A DNA stretch of 64,000 nt from DASZUK01 sp963745595 (GTDB taxonomy: Bacteria > Actinomycetota > Acidimicrobiia > Acidimicrobiales > RAAP-2). The stretch covers positions 124,001-188,000 of the forward strand of contig CAVUYB010000010.1 of assembly GCA_963745595.1 (NCBI GenBank), read 5' to 3'. The notes under the pieces were generated by a model that had not been told where the DNA came from, made no database searches, and worked only from the letters and a program-made list of their open reading frames with translations. The translations under genes were made by a program, and so were the position numbers. Position 1 is the stretch's first letter; each line of letters begins with the position of its first letter. Positions 36,807-45,985 of the stretch are shown here, in pieces.

Positions 36807-37520
36807 ATGTTGAAGCTCGAGCTGCTGCTGGCGGCGGCCCCCGACGTCGCCACCGACGACCTCGTCCCGATCCTGGAGGAAGAGGTAGCACGCCTCGAGA
36901 CGCAGCTGCCCGCCGGGTGCGGACTGCGGATGGCGACTCGGCTGGCCGACGACCCGATCATCGACACGCCGCACGGACGGGCGGTGGCCGACGGACCGTC
37001 GTTCGACGCCGCGCTCTCGGTCGGCGGCAACGGCCTCGACCATGCCGACCTGGCCGAAGCGGTCGCCGACATCGGTGACCGCTTCGGTGACCTGCTGGCG
37101 CTCGATCGCTGCGCCGCGCTGGCTGGAGAGCTACACGTCTTCGTTCCTGGCGTCGGTCCGATCTTCGGCATCATGGCGTTCCGCCGACGGCCGGACCTGA
37201 CGCACGACCAGTTCATCGAGTACTGGCTCAATCAACATCGGCCGCTGGTCCTCGGAACCGCCCCGGCGAACGGCTACCGCCAGTTCCACGCCGATCCGGA
37301 CGCCAGCGCCCGGGCGGCGGTCGCGGCCGGCGTCGGCTTGGCCGACTTCGACGGCGCCGCCGAGGGCCGCTACACGGACACGAGCACCTTCTCCGCCTTC
37401 ATTGCCCAATCCGAGGTCTCCGAGCTGGCGTTGGGCGACGAACGAAACTTCGTCGACCACGGGCACACCGCGCTCGGCCTCTACGACCTGCGCACCGCGT
37501 CCCCGCCGTTGGCCGACTGA
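36807..37520 (+). CDS. EthD-like dimeric alpha/beta-barrel protein
   Basis: A 237-residue protein. The second half has the EthD signature FRRRPDLTHDQFIEYWLNQHRPLV, with the histidine often conserved, and ends near the DYYDLRT-like DLRTASPP. The first half is a weaker, possibly degenerate copy. EthD-fold proteins bind or process small hydrophobic intermediates. The ATG at 36807 has GAGAGGAAG upstream. Last gene of the rightward operon; convergent with DUF2889. Confidence 0.82.
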   Translation: MLKLELLLAAAPDVATDDLVPILEEEVARLETQLPAGCGLRMATRLADDPIIDTPHGRAVADGPSFDAALSVGGNGLDHADLAEAVADIGDRFGDLLALDRCAALAGELHVFVPGVGPIFGIMAFRRRPDLTHDQFIEYWLNQHRPLVLGTAPANGYRQFHADPDASARAAVAAGVGLADFDGAAEGRYTDTSTFSAFIAQSEVSELALGDERNFVDHGHTALGLYDLRTASPPLAD

Positions 37521-37530
37521 CGGCCGCCGT

Positions 37531-38643
37531 TCAGGGCTCGACGACCTCGGCCGGCAGCAGCGACACCAGGCGGCCGAGATCGCCGAGGGTCCGCAAGGCG
37601 TCGTTCAGGTGCGTGCACGTCGCCGGGCCAGTGGCCTGCTCGCGGACCCAGTCCCGCAGCTCGTCGACGTGGTGGCCGACCAGCCAACCGGCACTGGCCG
37701 CGGCGGCCGGGCAGTCCGGACCCGGCAGCACCCGCGGCGTCGCTTCGGCGGTCAGAACGACCAGGTCGCGGCGATCGACCGTCGCGGTCAGCGTGTACTC
37801 GTGGACCCCGGACTCCGACCCGTCCGGCTCGGCGTAGCTGTCCCGCAGGAGGCCGGTCACCTCCAAGACCTCCGGCGAGCCGGGCGATGGCGCGACGTCG
37901 AGACGTCGCCGGCGACGCATCGACGTCGGCAGCAACGGCGGCATGTCGTGCCACGCGTCGGCATCCGCCGACGCCAGCCCCGGAACCGGGGGCCCGATGC
38001 CCACCAGTCCCGGCTCACCTCTCTCGATGACCAGCTGGGTCATGAGCCCCTCGGGCACCCAACCGGCGCAGATATTGGCGGCGGGCAGGCGGGCTGGCCC
38101 AACCCTCGGGAGCCGTACGCCGTTGCGGTCGAGGACACCGCCCGAGATCATCACGCCGATCGGCACGTCATCGAGGAGCTGGTAGAGCAGTGACCCGGAT
38201 CGACGGTCCTCGGGCACGGCCGCGGTTGCGGCCGCCCGAAACCCGCTGGTCGTGCTGCCTCCGACCAGGCCGGCCAACGCCGGCTCCGGAGGGTCACTGG
38301 TGATGTCGAGCACGTGGCGGTCGCCCATGAAATCGACGACCACCCGCACCGTCGTCCGGGCCAGCACCGTGGCCGTCCCGTCCGGCCGCGTCGCCAGGTC
38401 TCGGCCCCGGCCTTCCATGACCAGGACGCCTTCCAGGCCGTCAGGGCGTACGAGGTCGAGGCTGACCGTGCGCCGGACCGAGCCGCGCCGGCGGTCCGGC
38501 GTCCCGCTCGACGGGCCGACGGTGCCCGGCCAGAGGAACCGCGGCGCCAGCGGGGCCAGCGCGCCGGCCGCGTGCTCGGGCTGGTCAGCTGGCCGGCCGC
38601 CCTCCAGGTGCGCCTGCCCGCCACCAGTAGGCCGGTCGCTCAC
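37531..38643 (-). CDS. DUF2889 domain-containing protein
   Basis: A 370-residue protein. The pattern RRTVSLDLVRPDGLEGVLVMEGRGRDL, a later DITSDPPEPALAGLVG, and the closing CTHLNDALRTLGDLGRLV are typical of DUF2889 proteins, which often sit in actinobacterial aromatic or steroid gene clusters and have no proven activity. Start is GTG 38643 overlapping the dehydrogenase stop. Third gene of a leftward operon from 41732. Confidence 0.8.
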   Translation of the reverse strand: MSDRPTGGGQAHLEGGRPADQPEHAAGALAPLAPRFLWPGTVGPSSGTPDRRRGSVRRTVSLDLVRPDGLEGVLVMEGRGRDLATRPDGTATVLARTTVRVVVDFMGDRHVLDITSDPPEPALAGLVGGSTTSGFRAAATAAVPEDRRSGSLLYQLLDDVPIGVMISGGVLDRNGVRLPRVGPARLPAANICAGWVPEGLMTQLVIERGEPGLVGIGPPVPGLASADADAWHDMPPLLPTSMRRRRRLDVAPSPGSPEVLEVTGLLRDSYAEPDGSESGVHEYTLTATVDRRDLVVLTAEATPRVLPGPDCPAAAASAGWLVGHHVDELRDWVREQATGPATCTHLNDALRTLGDLGRLVSLLPAEVVEP

Positions 38644-39665
38644 TTCGCCGGTGGCCTCTCCGACGACGGCTCGCCGAAGTGCTCGCCGAGCACGCGCAGC
38701 GGCCGACGCTCGGCGAAGGCCAGGAGGTCGTCGACCACGTGGGCGAAGTGCGCCCGGTACGACTCGACCGTCACGTACCCGATGTGGGGCGTGAGCACCG
38801 TGTTCGGCAGGTACCGCAACGGGTGGTCGACCGGCAGCGGCTCGGTGTCGTAGACGTCCAGAGCCGCGCCGCCGATACGCCGTTCGGCCAGGGCGGCGAC
38901 CAGCGCGTCCTCGTCGACCACCGGGCCGCGTGACGTGTTGACGAGCAGCGCGGTGGGCTTCATGAGGTCCAGCTCGTCACGGCCGATGTAACCCCGGGAC
39001 CGGTCGCCCAACTTCAGGTGCACGGTGATCACGTCGGACGTCGCGAAGAGCTCCTCCCGCCCCACCCGTTCGACCCCGACCTCCGCCGCCCGTTCGGCCG
39101 TCAGGTTGCGGCTCCAGGCGACGACATCCATGCCGAGCACCCGGGCCATCGGCGGCATCAGCGCACCGAGGTTGCCGAGCCCGATGATGCCCAGCCGCTT
39201 GCCGGCCAGCACCGTGCCGATCCCCCGCTGCCAGGCACCGTGCCGTACGCCCGCGTCCTCGGCCGGGATGCCCCGGGCCAGCGCCAGGATGAGGCCCCAC
39301 GTCAGCTCGATGGTGGCCGTCGCCCCCAGCCACCCGTCGTCGGTACCGGCGACGGTGATCCCGAAGGAGTCGGCGGCGGCCACGTCGATGGACGCATTGG
39401 CCATACCCTTCGTCACGAGCAGCCCCAACCGGGGCAGCCGGGCGAGCACGTCCCGGGGGAACGGCGTCCGTTCCCGCATCGCCACGACGACGTCGAACGG
39501 CGCCAGCCGGTTGACGAGTAGATCGGCGTCATGCACGTGGTCGTGGAAGAAGACCAGCTCGAAGCCAGGGCCGAGGCGGCCCCAGTCGGTCAGGCCCTCC
39601 GCCACGACCTGGTAGTCGTCGAGCACCGCCACCCGGTACGTCGCCGCTCCCGGTCCTGCTCTCAC
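38640..39665 (-). CDS. D-2-hydroxyacid dehydrogenase (NAD-binding)
   Basis: A 341-residue protein of the D-isomer-specific family. GIIGLGNLGALM binds NAD, LLVNTSRGPVVDEDAL carries the arginine, ALDVYDTEPLP the glutamate region and LTPHIGYV the catalytic histidine. It interconverts a 2-hydroxy and a 2-oxo acid. It starts with GTG 39665 overlapping the upstream stop; a longer frame upstream has no similarity. Confidence 0.9.
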   Translation of the reverse strand: MRAGPGAATYRVAVLDDYQVVAEGLTDWGRLGPGFELVFFHDHVHDADLLVNRLAPFDVVVAMRERTPFPRDVLARLPRLGLLVTKGMANASIDVAAADSFGITVAGTDDGWLGATATIELTWGLILALARGIPAEDAGVRHGAWQRGIGTVLAGKRLGIIGLGNLGALMPPMARVLGMDVVAWSRNLTAERAAEVGVERVGREELFATSDVITVHLKLGDRSRGYIGRDELDLMKPTALLVNTSRGPVVDEDALVAALAERRIGGAALDVYDTEPLPVDHPLRYLPNTVLTPHIGYVTVESYRAHFAHVVDDLLAFAERRPLRVLGEHFGEPSSERPPAK

Positions 39666-40546
39666 TGGACGTCGTTCCTCTCGCTCGCTTCGGCCATCAG
39701 GGCCCGCGCCGCGTCGCCGAGTAACTGGGCCAGCGCGTCGGGGGGATGGCTCGCCCATAACTCGTCGTTGAACACCTCCACCGTCAGCGGCGCGGCACTG
39801 CCCGCCTCCCGTAGGGTCCGCACCAGTCCCACCAGGTCGATGACCCCACGGCCCGGCGGCAGGCGCTCGTGCATGCTCGCGTCGAGGACCGTCCGCTGGA
39901 GCCGAGCCGGCGCGTCGTTGATCTGGACGGCGGCGACCGCGGCGCCGGGGACGCCCTGCAGGGACTCGAGCGATGACCCGCTCCAGTGGTGGTGCCAGCT
40001 GTCGACCAGCACGCGAGCGTTGGACCGACCGGTCGCCCGCACGACGTCGGCCGCGTCCGGCACGGTGCGCACGACGCCCCGGGCGGAGGGCTCGAGCGTA
40101 GCCACCATGCCGTGCTCGGCCACCACGTCGCACAGCTCGGCGAACCGCTCGACCGCGGCGTCGATCGGCGCGTCCGGCGCCCCGACCAGGAGCACGTTGA
40201 CGAACCGGGCTCCCAGCCCCTCGGCGGCCGCGAAGAGCAACTCGCGCGACGGCTCGAGCAGATATTGCGGACCGGGGTCGTCGGCGCCGACCCAGCCGAC
40301 CAGCGCGTCGACGTCCTGGACGACCAGGCCCGAGTCGTCGAGGATCCGGCGGAGCTGGCGGTCGGACATCCCCGCCTCACGGGCCCGGCCGTAGTCGGGC
40401 TCGGGCCACAGCGAAAGGCCCGCGAACCCGGCCCCGGCCGCCGCCGCGGCCAACGCCGGGAACGGCGGATGGCCGAGGGTGGACGCGGTGATGACGAGGT
40501 CCCCGGCGCTCAGCACGGCGTCGTGGTCCGACGCCGCCGGCACCAC
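39662..40546 (-). CDS. Sugar-phosphate isomerase/epimerase-like TIM barrel
   Basis: A 294-residue xylose-isomerase-like barrel (AP endonuclease 2 fold). Metal-binding strands are visible: ATLEPSARG, LVDSWHHHWSG, VQINDAP and TVEVFNDELW. Members isomerise or epimerise hydroxy-ketones or hydrolyse ring intermediates such as inosose. In this block it may isomerise a ring-opened hydroxyketone. Start GTG 40546, 31 bases after the amidohydrolase. Confidence 0.86.
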   Translation of the reverse strand: MVPAASDHDAVLSAGDLVITASTLGHPPFPALAAAAAGAGFAGLSLWPEPDYGRAREAGMSDRQLRRILDDSGLVVQDVDALVGWVGADDPGPQYLLEPSRELLFAAAEGLGARFVNVLLVGAPDAPIDAAVERFAELCDVVAEHGMVATLEPSARGVVRTVPDAADVVRATGRSNARVLVDSWHHHWSGSSLESLQGVPGAAVAAVQINDAPARLQRTVLDASMHERLPPGRGVIDLVGLVRTLREAGSAAPLTVEVFNDELWASHPPDALAQLLGDAARALMAEASERNDVQ

Positions 40547-40577
40547 CCGCTCCGGCCTGGGCGGATGCCCGGCCTAC

Positions 40578-41732
40578 TCAGGCGGACGCCAGCGACGACG
40601 GCATCTTCCAGTCGAAGAGCTTCAGCGCGTTGCCGTGGGTGATGGCCTCGACCTCGTCATCGGGCACACCGACCATCAGCTCTTGGGCGGCCTTCTGGGC
40701 GTACGGCCAGGGCGTGTCGGCGTGCGGGTAGTCGCACTCCCACAGGATCCGGTCGACCCCGATGTGCTCGCGGAACGACAGCCCGATGGGCTCTTCGATC
40801 ATGCAGAACCACATGTTGCGGTGGCAGAGCTCCGACGGCAGCCCGTCGGGCAGGTCCGTCCAGTAGCGGTGGCGGGTGTACTGGCGGTCGGCCCGCTCGA
40901 GCGCGGCCGGCAGCCAGCCGATCCCGCCCTCGGACCAGACCAGCTTGATGTTGGGGAACTTGTGGGGGACCGGGCTGAGCAACAGGTTCACGCACGAGTG
41001 GGCCGCCTTGGTGAACGCGGCAGCGATGTGGACGATTCCGGGGTCGTCGACGCCGACGCCGACGTCGACCGACAGGCCGCTCGACCCGATGTGCATGCAC
41101 ACCGGCAGGTCGGCCTCCTCGCAGACGCCCCAGATCGGGTCCCAGTGGTCGGTATGGACGCTCGGCAGGCCCAGCGGTGCCGGGTTCTCGACGAAGCACA
41201 GGGCCTTCGCCCCCTTGTCGATGCAGCGCCGGATCTCTCGCTCGGCCAGAGCGGGGTCCCACAGCTGGCAGATCACCATCGGCACGAACATCTCCGGGGC
41301 GGCCGGGCACCACTCGTCCAGGACGAAGTCGTTCCACGCCTGCACGCAGACGTCGGCCAGCTCCTTGTCCTTGAACTGCGGGAAGAGGGCGCCACCGAAC
41401 CGCGGCAGGGTGGGGAAGTTGACGCTGGCGAAGACGTTTGTCTGGGCCATGTCCTTGGCCCGCTGGTGGGGGTCGTAGCAGCCCGGGATCATGTCCGAGA
41501 ACCGGACCGGATCGTTCCCCCACTGCTCGCGGGGCTTGCCGGCCACCGCGTTGAGCCCCATGTTCGTCTGCCGCTGGTCTTCGTAGACCCAGTACTCACG
41601 GCCGTCGGCCTCGACGACATGCGGCGCCTGGTCGCGGTATTTGGCCGGGACCCGATCGACCCAGACTCTCGGTGGCTCGACGATGTGGTCGTCGACGCTG
41701 AAGAGATTAAGCACACGAGCTCCTCGGAACAT
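40578..41732 (-). CDS. Amidohydrolase family protein (amidohydrolase-2 type)
   Basis: A 384-residue TIM-barrel metalloenzyme. FSVDDHIVEPP carries the first metal histidine, VCMHIGSSG a middle one, and LWECDYPHADTPWP the terminal aspartate; HGNALKLFDW is the usual end. It is closer in pattern to the decarboxylase-like members that begin SVDDH. ATG 41732 is chosen over a longer frame that would run through two operators. First gene of the leftward operon to 37531. Confidence 0.9.
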   Translation of the reverse strand: MFRGARVLNLFSVDDHIVEPPRVWVDRVPAKYRDQAPHVVEADGREYWVYEDQRQTNMGLNAVAGKPREQWGNDPVRFSDMIPGCYDPHQRAKDMAQTNVFASVNFPTLPRFGGALFPQFKDKELADVCVQAWNDFVLDEWCPAAPEMFVPMVICQLWDPALAEREIRRCIDKGAKALCFVENPAPLGLPSVHTDHWDPIWGVCEEADLPVCMHIGSSGLSVDVGVGVDDPGIVHIAAAFTKAAHSCVNLLLSPVPHKFPNIKLVWSEGGIGWLPAALERADRQYTRHRYWTDLPDGLPSELCHRNMWFCMIEEPIGLSFREHIGVDRILWECDYPHADTPWPYAQKAAQELMVGVPDDEVEAITHGNALKLFDWKMPSSLASA

Positions 41733-41749
41733 AGAACGTCGGTCGTCCG

Positions 41750-41777
41750 ATTTTAGCAAGCGCTTGCTTTTTAGCAA
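41750..41777 (-). promoter_or_regulatory. Promoter of the amidohydrolase operon
   Basis: On the minus strand TTGCTA (41777-41772), 16 bases and TAAAAT (41755-41750) form a promoter 18 bases before the ATG at 41732. Operators overlap both boxes. Confidence 0.6.
41755..41768. promoter_or_regulatory. KstR2-like operator, perfect site
   Basis: AGCAAGCGCTTGCT matches all ten fixed positions of ANCAAGNNCTTGNT and is a perfect 14-base palindrome. It sits between divergent amidohydrolase and EthD-like genes, inside the spacer of the minus-strand promoter. Confidence 0.8.
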
Positions 41778-41786
41778 GTGCTTGTC
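41773..41786. promoter_or_regulatory. KstR2-like operator, second site
   Basis: AGCAAGTGCTTGTC matches nine of ten fixed positions; its centre is 18 bases from the first site, so two repressor dimers could bind nearly side by side. It covers the minus-strand -35 box and lies 13 bases before the GTG at 41800. Confidence 0.75.
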
Positions 41787-41799
41787 TCACACTGGCATC

Positions 41800-42537
41800 G
41801 TGACGACAACCCGCGCCCTCCCCACCGGCCAAGCCCTCCTGCAACTGCGCTGGACGGTCCCCCCCGAGCGCCTCGAGGCGTTCGACCGGTGGTACGAGGA
41901 AGAGCACCTGCCCGACCTCGTCGGCGTGCCCGGCATCGTCGGGGCCCGGCGGTTCGTCCGTGACGTGGCGTACCCGTACGCCTCGCCCCTCGGCATGGAC
42001 TACATGACCCTCTACGACGTCGAGAGCCTGGCGGTGTTCGACACCGACCAGTACCAGTCCTTCGGCCGCCAGCCCAGTCCCCGGACGCTCGAGGTCACGA
42101 AGGGCCTGGGCTATGCCCGCAACGTGTACCGCCAGATCAGCCCCGAACGGGGCGGGCTCACCGGCCAGGGGCCCCGAACGACACTGGCGATGGGCACCGC
42201 CATCCTCCACATCATGACGGGCTGTGATCCCGAGGCCGAGGACGACTTCAACGGTTGGTACAACGAGGAGCACCTGCCGAGGCTGGCCGAGGTGGACGGC
42301 GTCCTCCACGCCCGCCGGTTCATCGAGGCCCACGGCCAGCCCAGTGAGGGCGACCGGCTACCCCTCCGCTACCAGGCCATCTACGAGCTGGCGGACCCCG
42401 CCGTGGCCACCGACCCCAGCTTCACCCACGCCGGACGGCCCACCCCCTGGCGGGACCGCGTCGCGCCGCACATGGAGCCGCACGTCCAGCTGTACCTCCA
42501 GACGGTCGCCGTGCCCGGCGCGCCGACCGGCCGATGA
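41800..42537 (+). CDS. Tandem EthD/dimeric-barrel protein
   Basis: A 245-residue protein with two repeated modules, marked by FDRWYEEEHLPDLVGVPGI and FNGWYNEEHLPRLAEVDGV, each followed by ARRF. This WYxEEHLP signature is typical of dimeric alpha/beta-barrel proteins related to EthD. The duplicated form would be a covalent dimer. GTG 41800 is the likely start; upstream codons run through the operators. It overlaps the cyclase gene by ATGA. Confidence 0.85.
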   Translation: MTTTRALPTGQALLQLRWTVPPERLEAFDRWYEEEHLPDLVGVPGIVGARRFVRDVAYPYASPLGMDYMTLYDVESLAVFDTDQYQSFGRQPSPRTLEVTKGLGYARNVYRQISPERGGLTGQGPRTTLAMGTAILHIMTGCDPEAEDDFNGWYNEEHLPRLAEVDGVLHARRFIEAHGQPSEGDRLPLRYQAIYELADPAVATDPSFTHAGRPTPWRDRVAPHMEPHVQLYLQTVAVPGAPTGR

Positions 42538-43487
42538 CCGATCTACCGACCTACGCCGAGCTCCAAGCCCGCCAGGACGCGCCCCCGGGTTCGTCGTGGG
42601 GCCTCTTCGGACCGGACGACGAGATCGGCGCTCTCAACCTGGTCGGGCCGACCGAAGTGGTCGCGGCCAGCCGGCTGGTCCGCAAGGGCGCGGTGTTCTC
42701 GCTCGACTACCCGGTGAACGTGTTCGAACCGACGGAGCGGCGGCCGGCCGCCGTCCACACCGTCATCACCATGGCCCCGGACTGGCGCGACGACTATCTC
42801 GACCGGTTCTACCTCCAACAGACCAGCCAGGTGGACGGCTTGCGCCACGTCCGCCATGCCGCCCACGGCTTCTACGGCGGCGCCAATCCCGATCGGGTGG
42901 TGGCGGACGATCCGACCATTGGCGTCAACCACTGGGCCGACCGCGGCATCGTCGGGCGCGGGGTGATGATCGACGTCGCCCGCCATCGCGAGCAGGCCGG
43001 GCGGCCGCTCGACCACGCGGCCGGCGAGCCGATCACGGTGGACCTGCTGGACGAGACGCTGGCCGCGCAGGGCGTCGGCCTGTCGCCCGGGGACCTGCTG
43101 CTGGTGCGCACGGGCTATCCGTCGTACCTGGCCGCCATCGGCGGCCCGCACCCCGCCGAGGTGGCGGGCCTGGAGCAGAGCCGGGAGATGCTCGCCTGGC
43201 TATGGGACCACCGCATCCCGCTCGCCGCGTCGGACAACACCGCACTGGAGTGCAGTCCGGTCGTGCCGACGTCGCCGTTCCGCACGGCCGGTGGCGGGCC
43301 GGGCGACGGTCTCATGCACCCCGAGCTGATCGCCCTGCTCGGGATGGTCGTCGGCGAACTGTGGCGGCTCGACGAGCTGGCCACCGACTGCGCCGACGAC
43401 GGGATCTACGAGTTCCTGCTGGTGGTCAAGCCGCTCAACGTCGTCGGCGGCGTCGGCTCGCCGCCGAACGCGACCGCCATCAAGTGA
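42534..43487 (+). CDS. Cyclase family protein (kynurenine formamidase-like hydrolase)
   Basis: A 317-residue putative cyclase (PF04199-like). SSWGLFGPDDEIGALNLVGP near the start, DGLRHVRHAAHGFYGG in place of the HxGTHxD metal motif, GRGVMIDVARHR and LLVRTGYPSYL are as in the large actinobacterial subgroup. Such enzymes hydrolyse amides or cleave cyclic compounds with a divalent metal. It ends overlapping the convergent SDR by 8 bases. Confidence 0.87.
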   Translation: MTDLPTYAELQARQDAPPGSSWGLFGPDDEIGALNLVGPTEVVAASRLVRKGAVFSLDYPVNVFEPTERRPAAVHTVITMAPDWRDDYLDRFYLQQTSQVDGLRHVRHAAHGFYGGANPDRVVADDPTIGVNHWADRGIVGRGVMIDVARHREQAGRPLDHAAGEPITVDLLDETLAAQGVGLSPGDLLLVRTGYPSYLAAIGGPHPAEVAGLEQSREMLAWLWDHRIPLAASDNTALECSPVVPTSPFRTAGGGPGDGLMHPELIALLGMVVGELWRLDELATDCADDGIYEFLLVVKPLNVVGGVGSPPNATAIK

Positions 43488-44307
43488 AGATCTCGCCGCC
43501 GTTGACGTCGACCGACTGACCGGTCATCGCCCGCGAGAGATCCGAGGCCAAGAAGAGCACCGGCCCGGCGCACTCGGCGTCGGTCGGGATACGGCCCATG
43601 GCGATCGGGGCCGCCCGGGACTGGTACTCCGCTTCCGGCGTCGTCCCCGCCGCCGCCGCTCGTCGCTCGAACGCGGCCCGCAGCGGCGGACCGTCCATGG
43701 CGCCGGGGAGCACGGTATTGACGCGGATGCCATCGGCACCGACTTCGCGGGCGAGCACCTGCGCGGCGGAGAGCAGCGCCGCCTTCGACGCCGCGTAGGC
43801 CGCCCGGCCGGGCCGGACCCGCCGGACGATCTGGCTGCCGACGAAGACGATCGACCCGCCGCCGCGCCGGCGCAGCGCCCCCAGCGAGGCGCGGGCCATC
43901 TTGAGCGAACCGGCGACCGTCACCCCGAACACGCCGTTCCACCCGTCGAGATCGGCCTGCTCGATCGGCTCGTCGAGTGGGCCGACGGCGAAGGCGTTGG
44001 CGACCACGCAGTCGAGGCCGTCGAACTGGTCCACCGCCAGCGCGACGAGGCGAGCGCAGTCGCCGTCGTCGGTGATGTCGCAGCGGCCGTACGCCGCCCG
44101 GCCACCGGCGGCCTCGATCTCCGCTGCCACCTCGGCCAGATACGGTTCCGTGCGAGCGCCCATGACGACGGCCGCGCCCTCGGCGGCGGCCCGCACGGCG
44201 ATCTGACGGCCGAGACCAGCACCGACCCCGGCCACGATCACCACCTTGCCGGCCAGCAGCCCGTCCCCGACCCCGCCGGCCGCGTCGTCTCCCCTACCGT
44301 CCGTCAT
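43480..44307 (-). CDS. SDR-family oxidoreductase (AGVGAGLG variant)
   Basis: A 275-residue SDR. The cofactor loop reads AGVGAGLGRQIAVRAA, lacking the usual Thr-Gly start but keeping the glycines; CVVANAFAV replaces NNAG; the catalytic YAASK is intact; DVNGGEIFT ends the protein. This glycine-loop variant is common among SDRs linked with thiolase/DUF35 pairs. It is the third gene after the thiolase and DUF35 genes. Confidence 0.88.
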   Translation of the reverse strand: MTDGRGDDAAGGVGDGLLAGKVVIVAGVGAGLGRQIAVRAAAEGAAVVMGARTEPYLAEVAAEIEAAGGRAAYGRCDITDDGDCARLVALAVDQFDGLDCVVANAFAVGPLDEPIEQADLDGWNGVFGVTVAGSLKMARASLGALRRRGGGSIVFVGSQIVRRVRPGRAAYAASKAALLSAAQVLAREVGADGIRVNTVLPGAMDGPPLRAAFERRAAAAGTTPEAEYQSRAAPIAMGRIPTDAECAGPVLFLASDLSRAMTGQSVDVNGGEIFT

Positions 44308-44334
44308 GAACGCACCCCTGTCGTCGTGCCGTCT

Positions 44335-44754
44335 TCACACTGGGCGCCAGACGATCCGAGAGAACGCCTGGCCGTCCTCGTCGACCACGTCTTCGAACGT
44401 CGCCACCACGTCGAGCCCGATCGACAGGCCGGTGCCGTCGCCGTCGCCCGTGTACCCGCCGGGCACGAACAGGTTGTCCTGTTCGTCCAGCCGGGCGGCG
44501 ACGACGACGTACGGCGTCACGAACCCGGGCACGAACGGGTGGCGGTTGACGACCCATGAGGCGACGCTGGCCCGGCCCGAGACCGGCTGCCAACGCCAGT
44601 CGAGCGAACCGCAACGGCCGCAGATGGCCCGGGCCGGCCAGCGGAGGTGCCCGCATGGCGCGCACGCCTGGACCAGCAGCTCGTGGCGGGCCAGCGCTTC
44701 CCACCACGGCGCAGCGTCGGGGTCGGGGACCGGGGCGATGATACCGAGCGTCAC
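44335..44754 (-). CDS. DUF35 zinc-ribbon/OB-fold protein, thiolase partner
   Basis: A 139-residue protein. Four cysteines C31, C34, C45 and C48 (CAPCGHLRWPARAICGRCGS) form a rubredoxin-like zinc ribbon, followed by an OB-fold acyl-CoA-binding part ending VATFEDVVDEDGQAF. DUF35 proteins bind thiolase-fold partners and CoA substrates, as in the Ltp2-ChsH2 aldolase of cholesterol side-chain breakdown. GTG 44754 overlaps the thiolase stop by four bases, so the two are made together. Confidence 0.9.
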   Translation of the reverse strand: MTLGIIAPVPDPDAAPWWEALARHELLVQACAPCGHLRWPARAICGRCGSLDWRWQPVSGRASVASWVVNRHPFVPGFVTPYVVVAARLDEQDNLFVPGGYTGDGDGTGLSIGLDVVATFEDVVDEDGQAFSRIVWRPV

Positions 44755-45923
44755 GACGCCCTCCGGAGGAGCAGCGCCGACGACGTGCCGGCCACGTACC
44801 CCGGTTGGCCCGTCGACAGGGCCACTTCGGCGCCGGGGACCTGGCGAGCGTCGGCGGCCCATCGCAGCTGCGTGACGGCCTCGGCGACGTGGTTCAACCC
44901 GTGCACGTAGCCCTCGGACAGGTGGCCCCCGTGGGTGTTCACGGGCAGCGCGCCGCCGAGGGCGGTATGGCCATCGGCGACGAACGCGCCCGCCTCCCCC
45001 GGCGGGCAGAAGCCGTAGTCCTCCAGCTGGAGGAGCACGAGCGACGTGAAGGCGTCGTACAGTTCGGCAACGTCGATCTCGTCGGGTCCGATCCCGGCCA
45101 TCTCGTAGAGGCGCCGGGACATGGCCGCCGCCCCGCTGGGCGACCACTCCGAGCGATTGGAGAACCAGTTGTGGCCGCCGCCGTGCGTGGCTCCGCTGAC
45201 GAGGACCGGCGTGTGCGGCAGGTGGCGAGCCCGATCGGCCGACATGACGACGAGCGCGACCGCGGCATCGGTCTCCAGGCAGCAGTCGTACAGGCGGAAC
45301 GGCTCGACCACCCAACGAGAGGCCAGGTACTCCTCCATCGTGAGCGGCGTCCGCATCATCGCCCGCGGGCTCTTGCTGGCGTTCTCGCGCTGCAGCACCG
45401 CCACTCGACCCAGGTCCTCGGCGGTGACGCCGAACTCGTGCATGTACGCGCGGGCGTACATGGCGAAGTGCTGGGGCGGCGTCACGTGCCCGTAGGGGGC
45501 CAGGTACTGGAACTCGGGCGTGTCCGGTGCGCCGCGCCCGGTCCCCCCCATCCGATGGCCCGACCGGGCGTTGATGGCCCGCCAGCACACGACACAGTCG
45601 GCCTGGCCGGTGGCCACGGCCATCGCCGCGCCGGCGACGACGCCGGCCGAGACGCTGCCGCCGCCGAAGATGTCGTAGTGGAACCGGAGGTCCTGGAGGC
45701 CGAGGGACTGCGCGACGAGCGCGGCCGGCGCCGAGTCGCCGACCCGATGACAGGCGACGCCGTCCACGTCGGCGACGGTCAGACCGGCGTCGCCCACCGC
45801 GGCGGCGATGGCCCGCAGGGCCAGCGTCAGCGTGCTCACGCCGGAGGCCTTCGAGAACTCGGTGTAGCCGACCCCGACGATGGCGGCCTTGTCCCGCAAG
45901 GGATGGTCCGTCCGATCCGTCAC
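44751..45923 (-). CDS. Thiolase-fold lipid-transfer protein (Ltp2-like), no nucleophilic Cys
   Basis: A 390-residue thiolase-superfamily protein. At the site of the usual active cysteine it reads FGGGSVSAGVVAG with Val91 instead of Cys, and the second CxG motif near the C-terminus is also lacking (STGQPGYVAG). NTHGGHLSEGYVHG keeps the histidine region. This pattern fits Ltp2-type aldolases that act with a DUF35 partner rather than true thiolases. The expected reaction is retro-aldol cleavage of a beta-hydroxy-acyl-CoA. The operator at 45986 lies upstream. Confidence 0.88.
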   Translation of the reverse strand: MTDRTDHPLRDKAAIVGVGYTEFSKASGVSTLTLALRAIAAAVGDAGLTVADVDGVACHRVGDSAPAALVAQSLGLQDLRFHYDIFGGGSVSAGVVAGAAMAVATGQADCVVCWRAINARSGHRMGGTGRGAPDTPEFQYLAPYGHVTPPQHFAMYARAYMHEFGVTAEDLGRVAVLQRENASKSPRAMMRTPLTMEEYLASRWVVEPFRLYDCCLETDAAVALVVMSADRARHLPHTPVLVSGATHGGGHNWFSNRSEWSPSGAAAMSRRLYEMAGIGPDEIDVAELYDAFTSLVLLQLEDYGFCPPGEAGAFVADGHTALGGALPVNTHGGHLSEGYVHGLNHVAEAVTQLRWAADARQVPGAEVALSTGQPGYVAGTSSALLLRRAS

Positions 45924-45985
45924 CGTTCCCCTCTCACCCGTCCCTTCGCCCCGCCACCCCCGCCGCCCGGAGGCCGGCTCCTTGA

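Noticed and set aside
44751..45923. Acetyl-CoA acetyltransferase (true thiolase)
   Set aside because: No cysteine at either catalytic position; the DUF35 partner points to an Ltp2-type aldolase.
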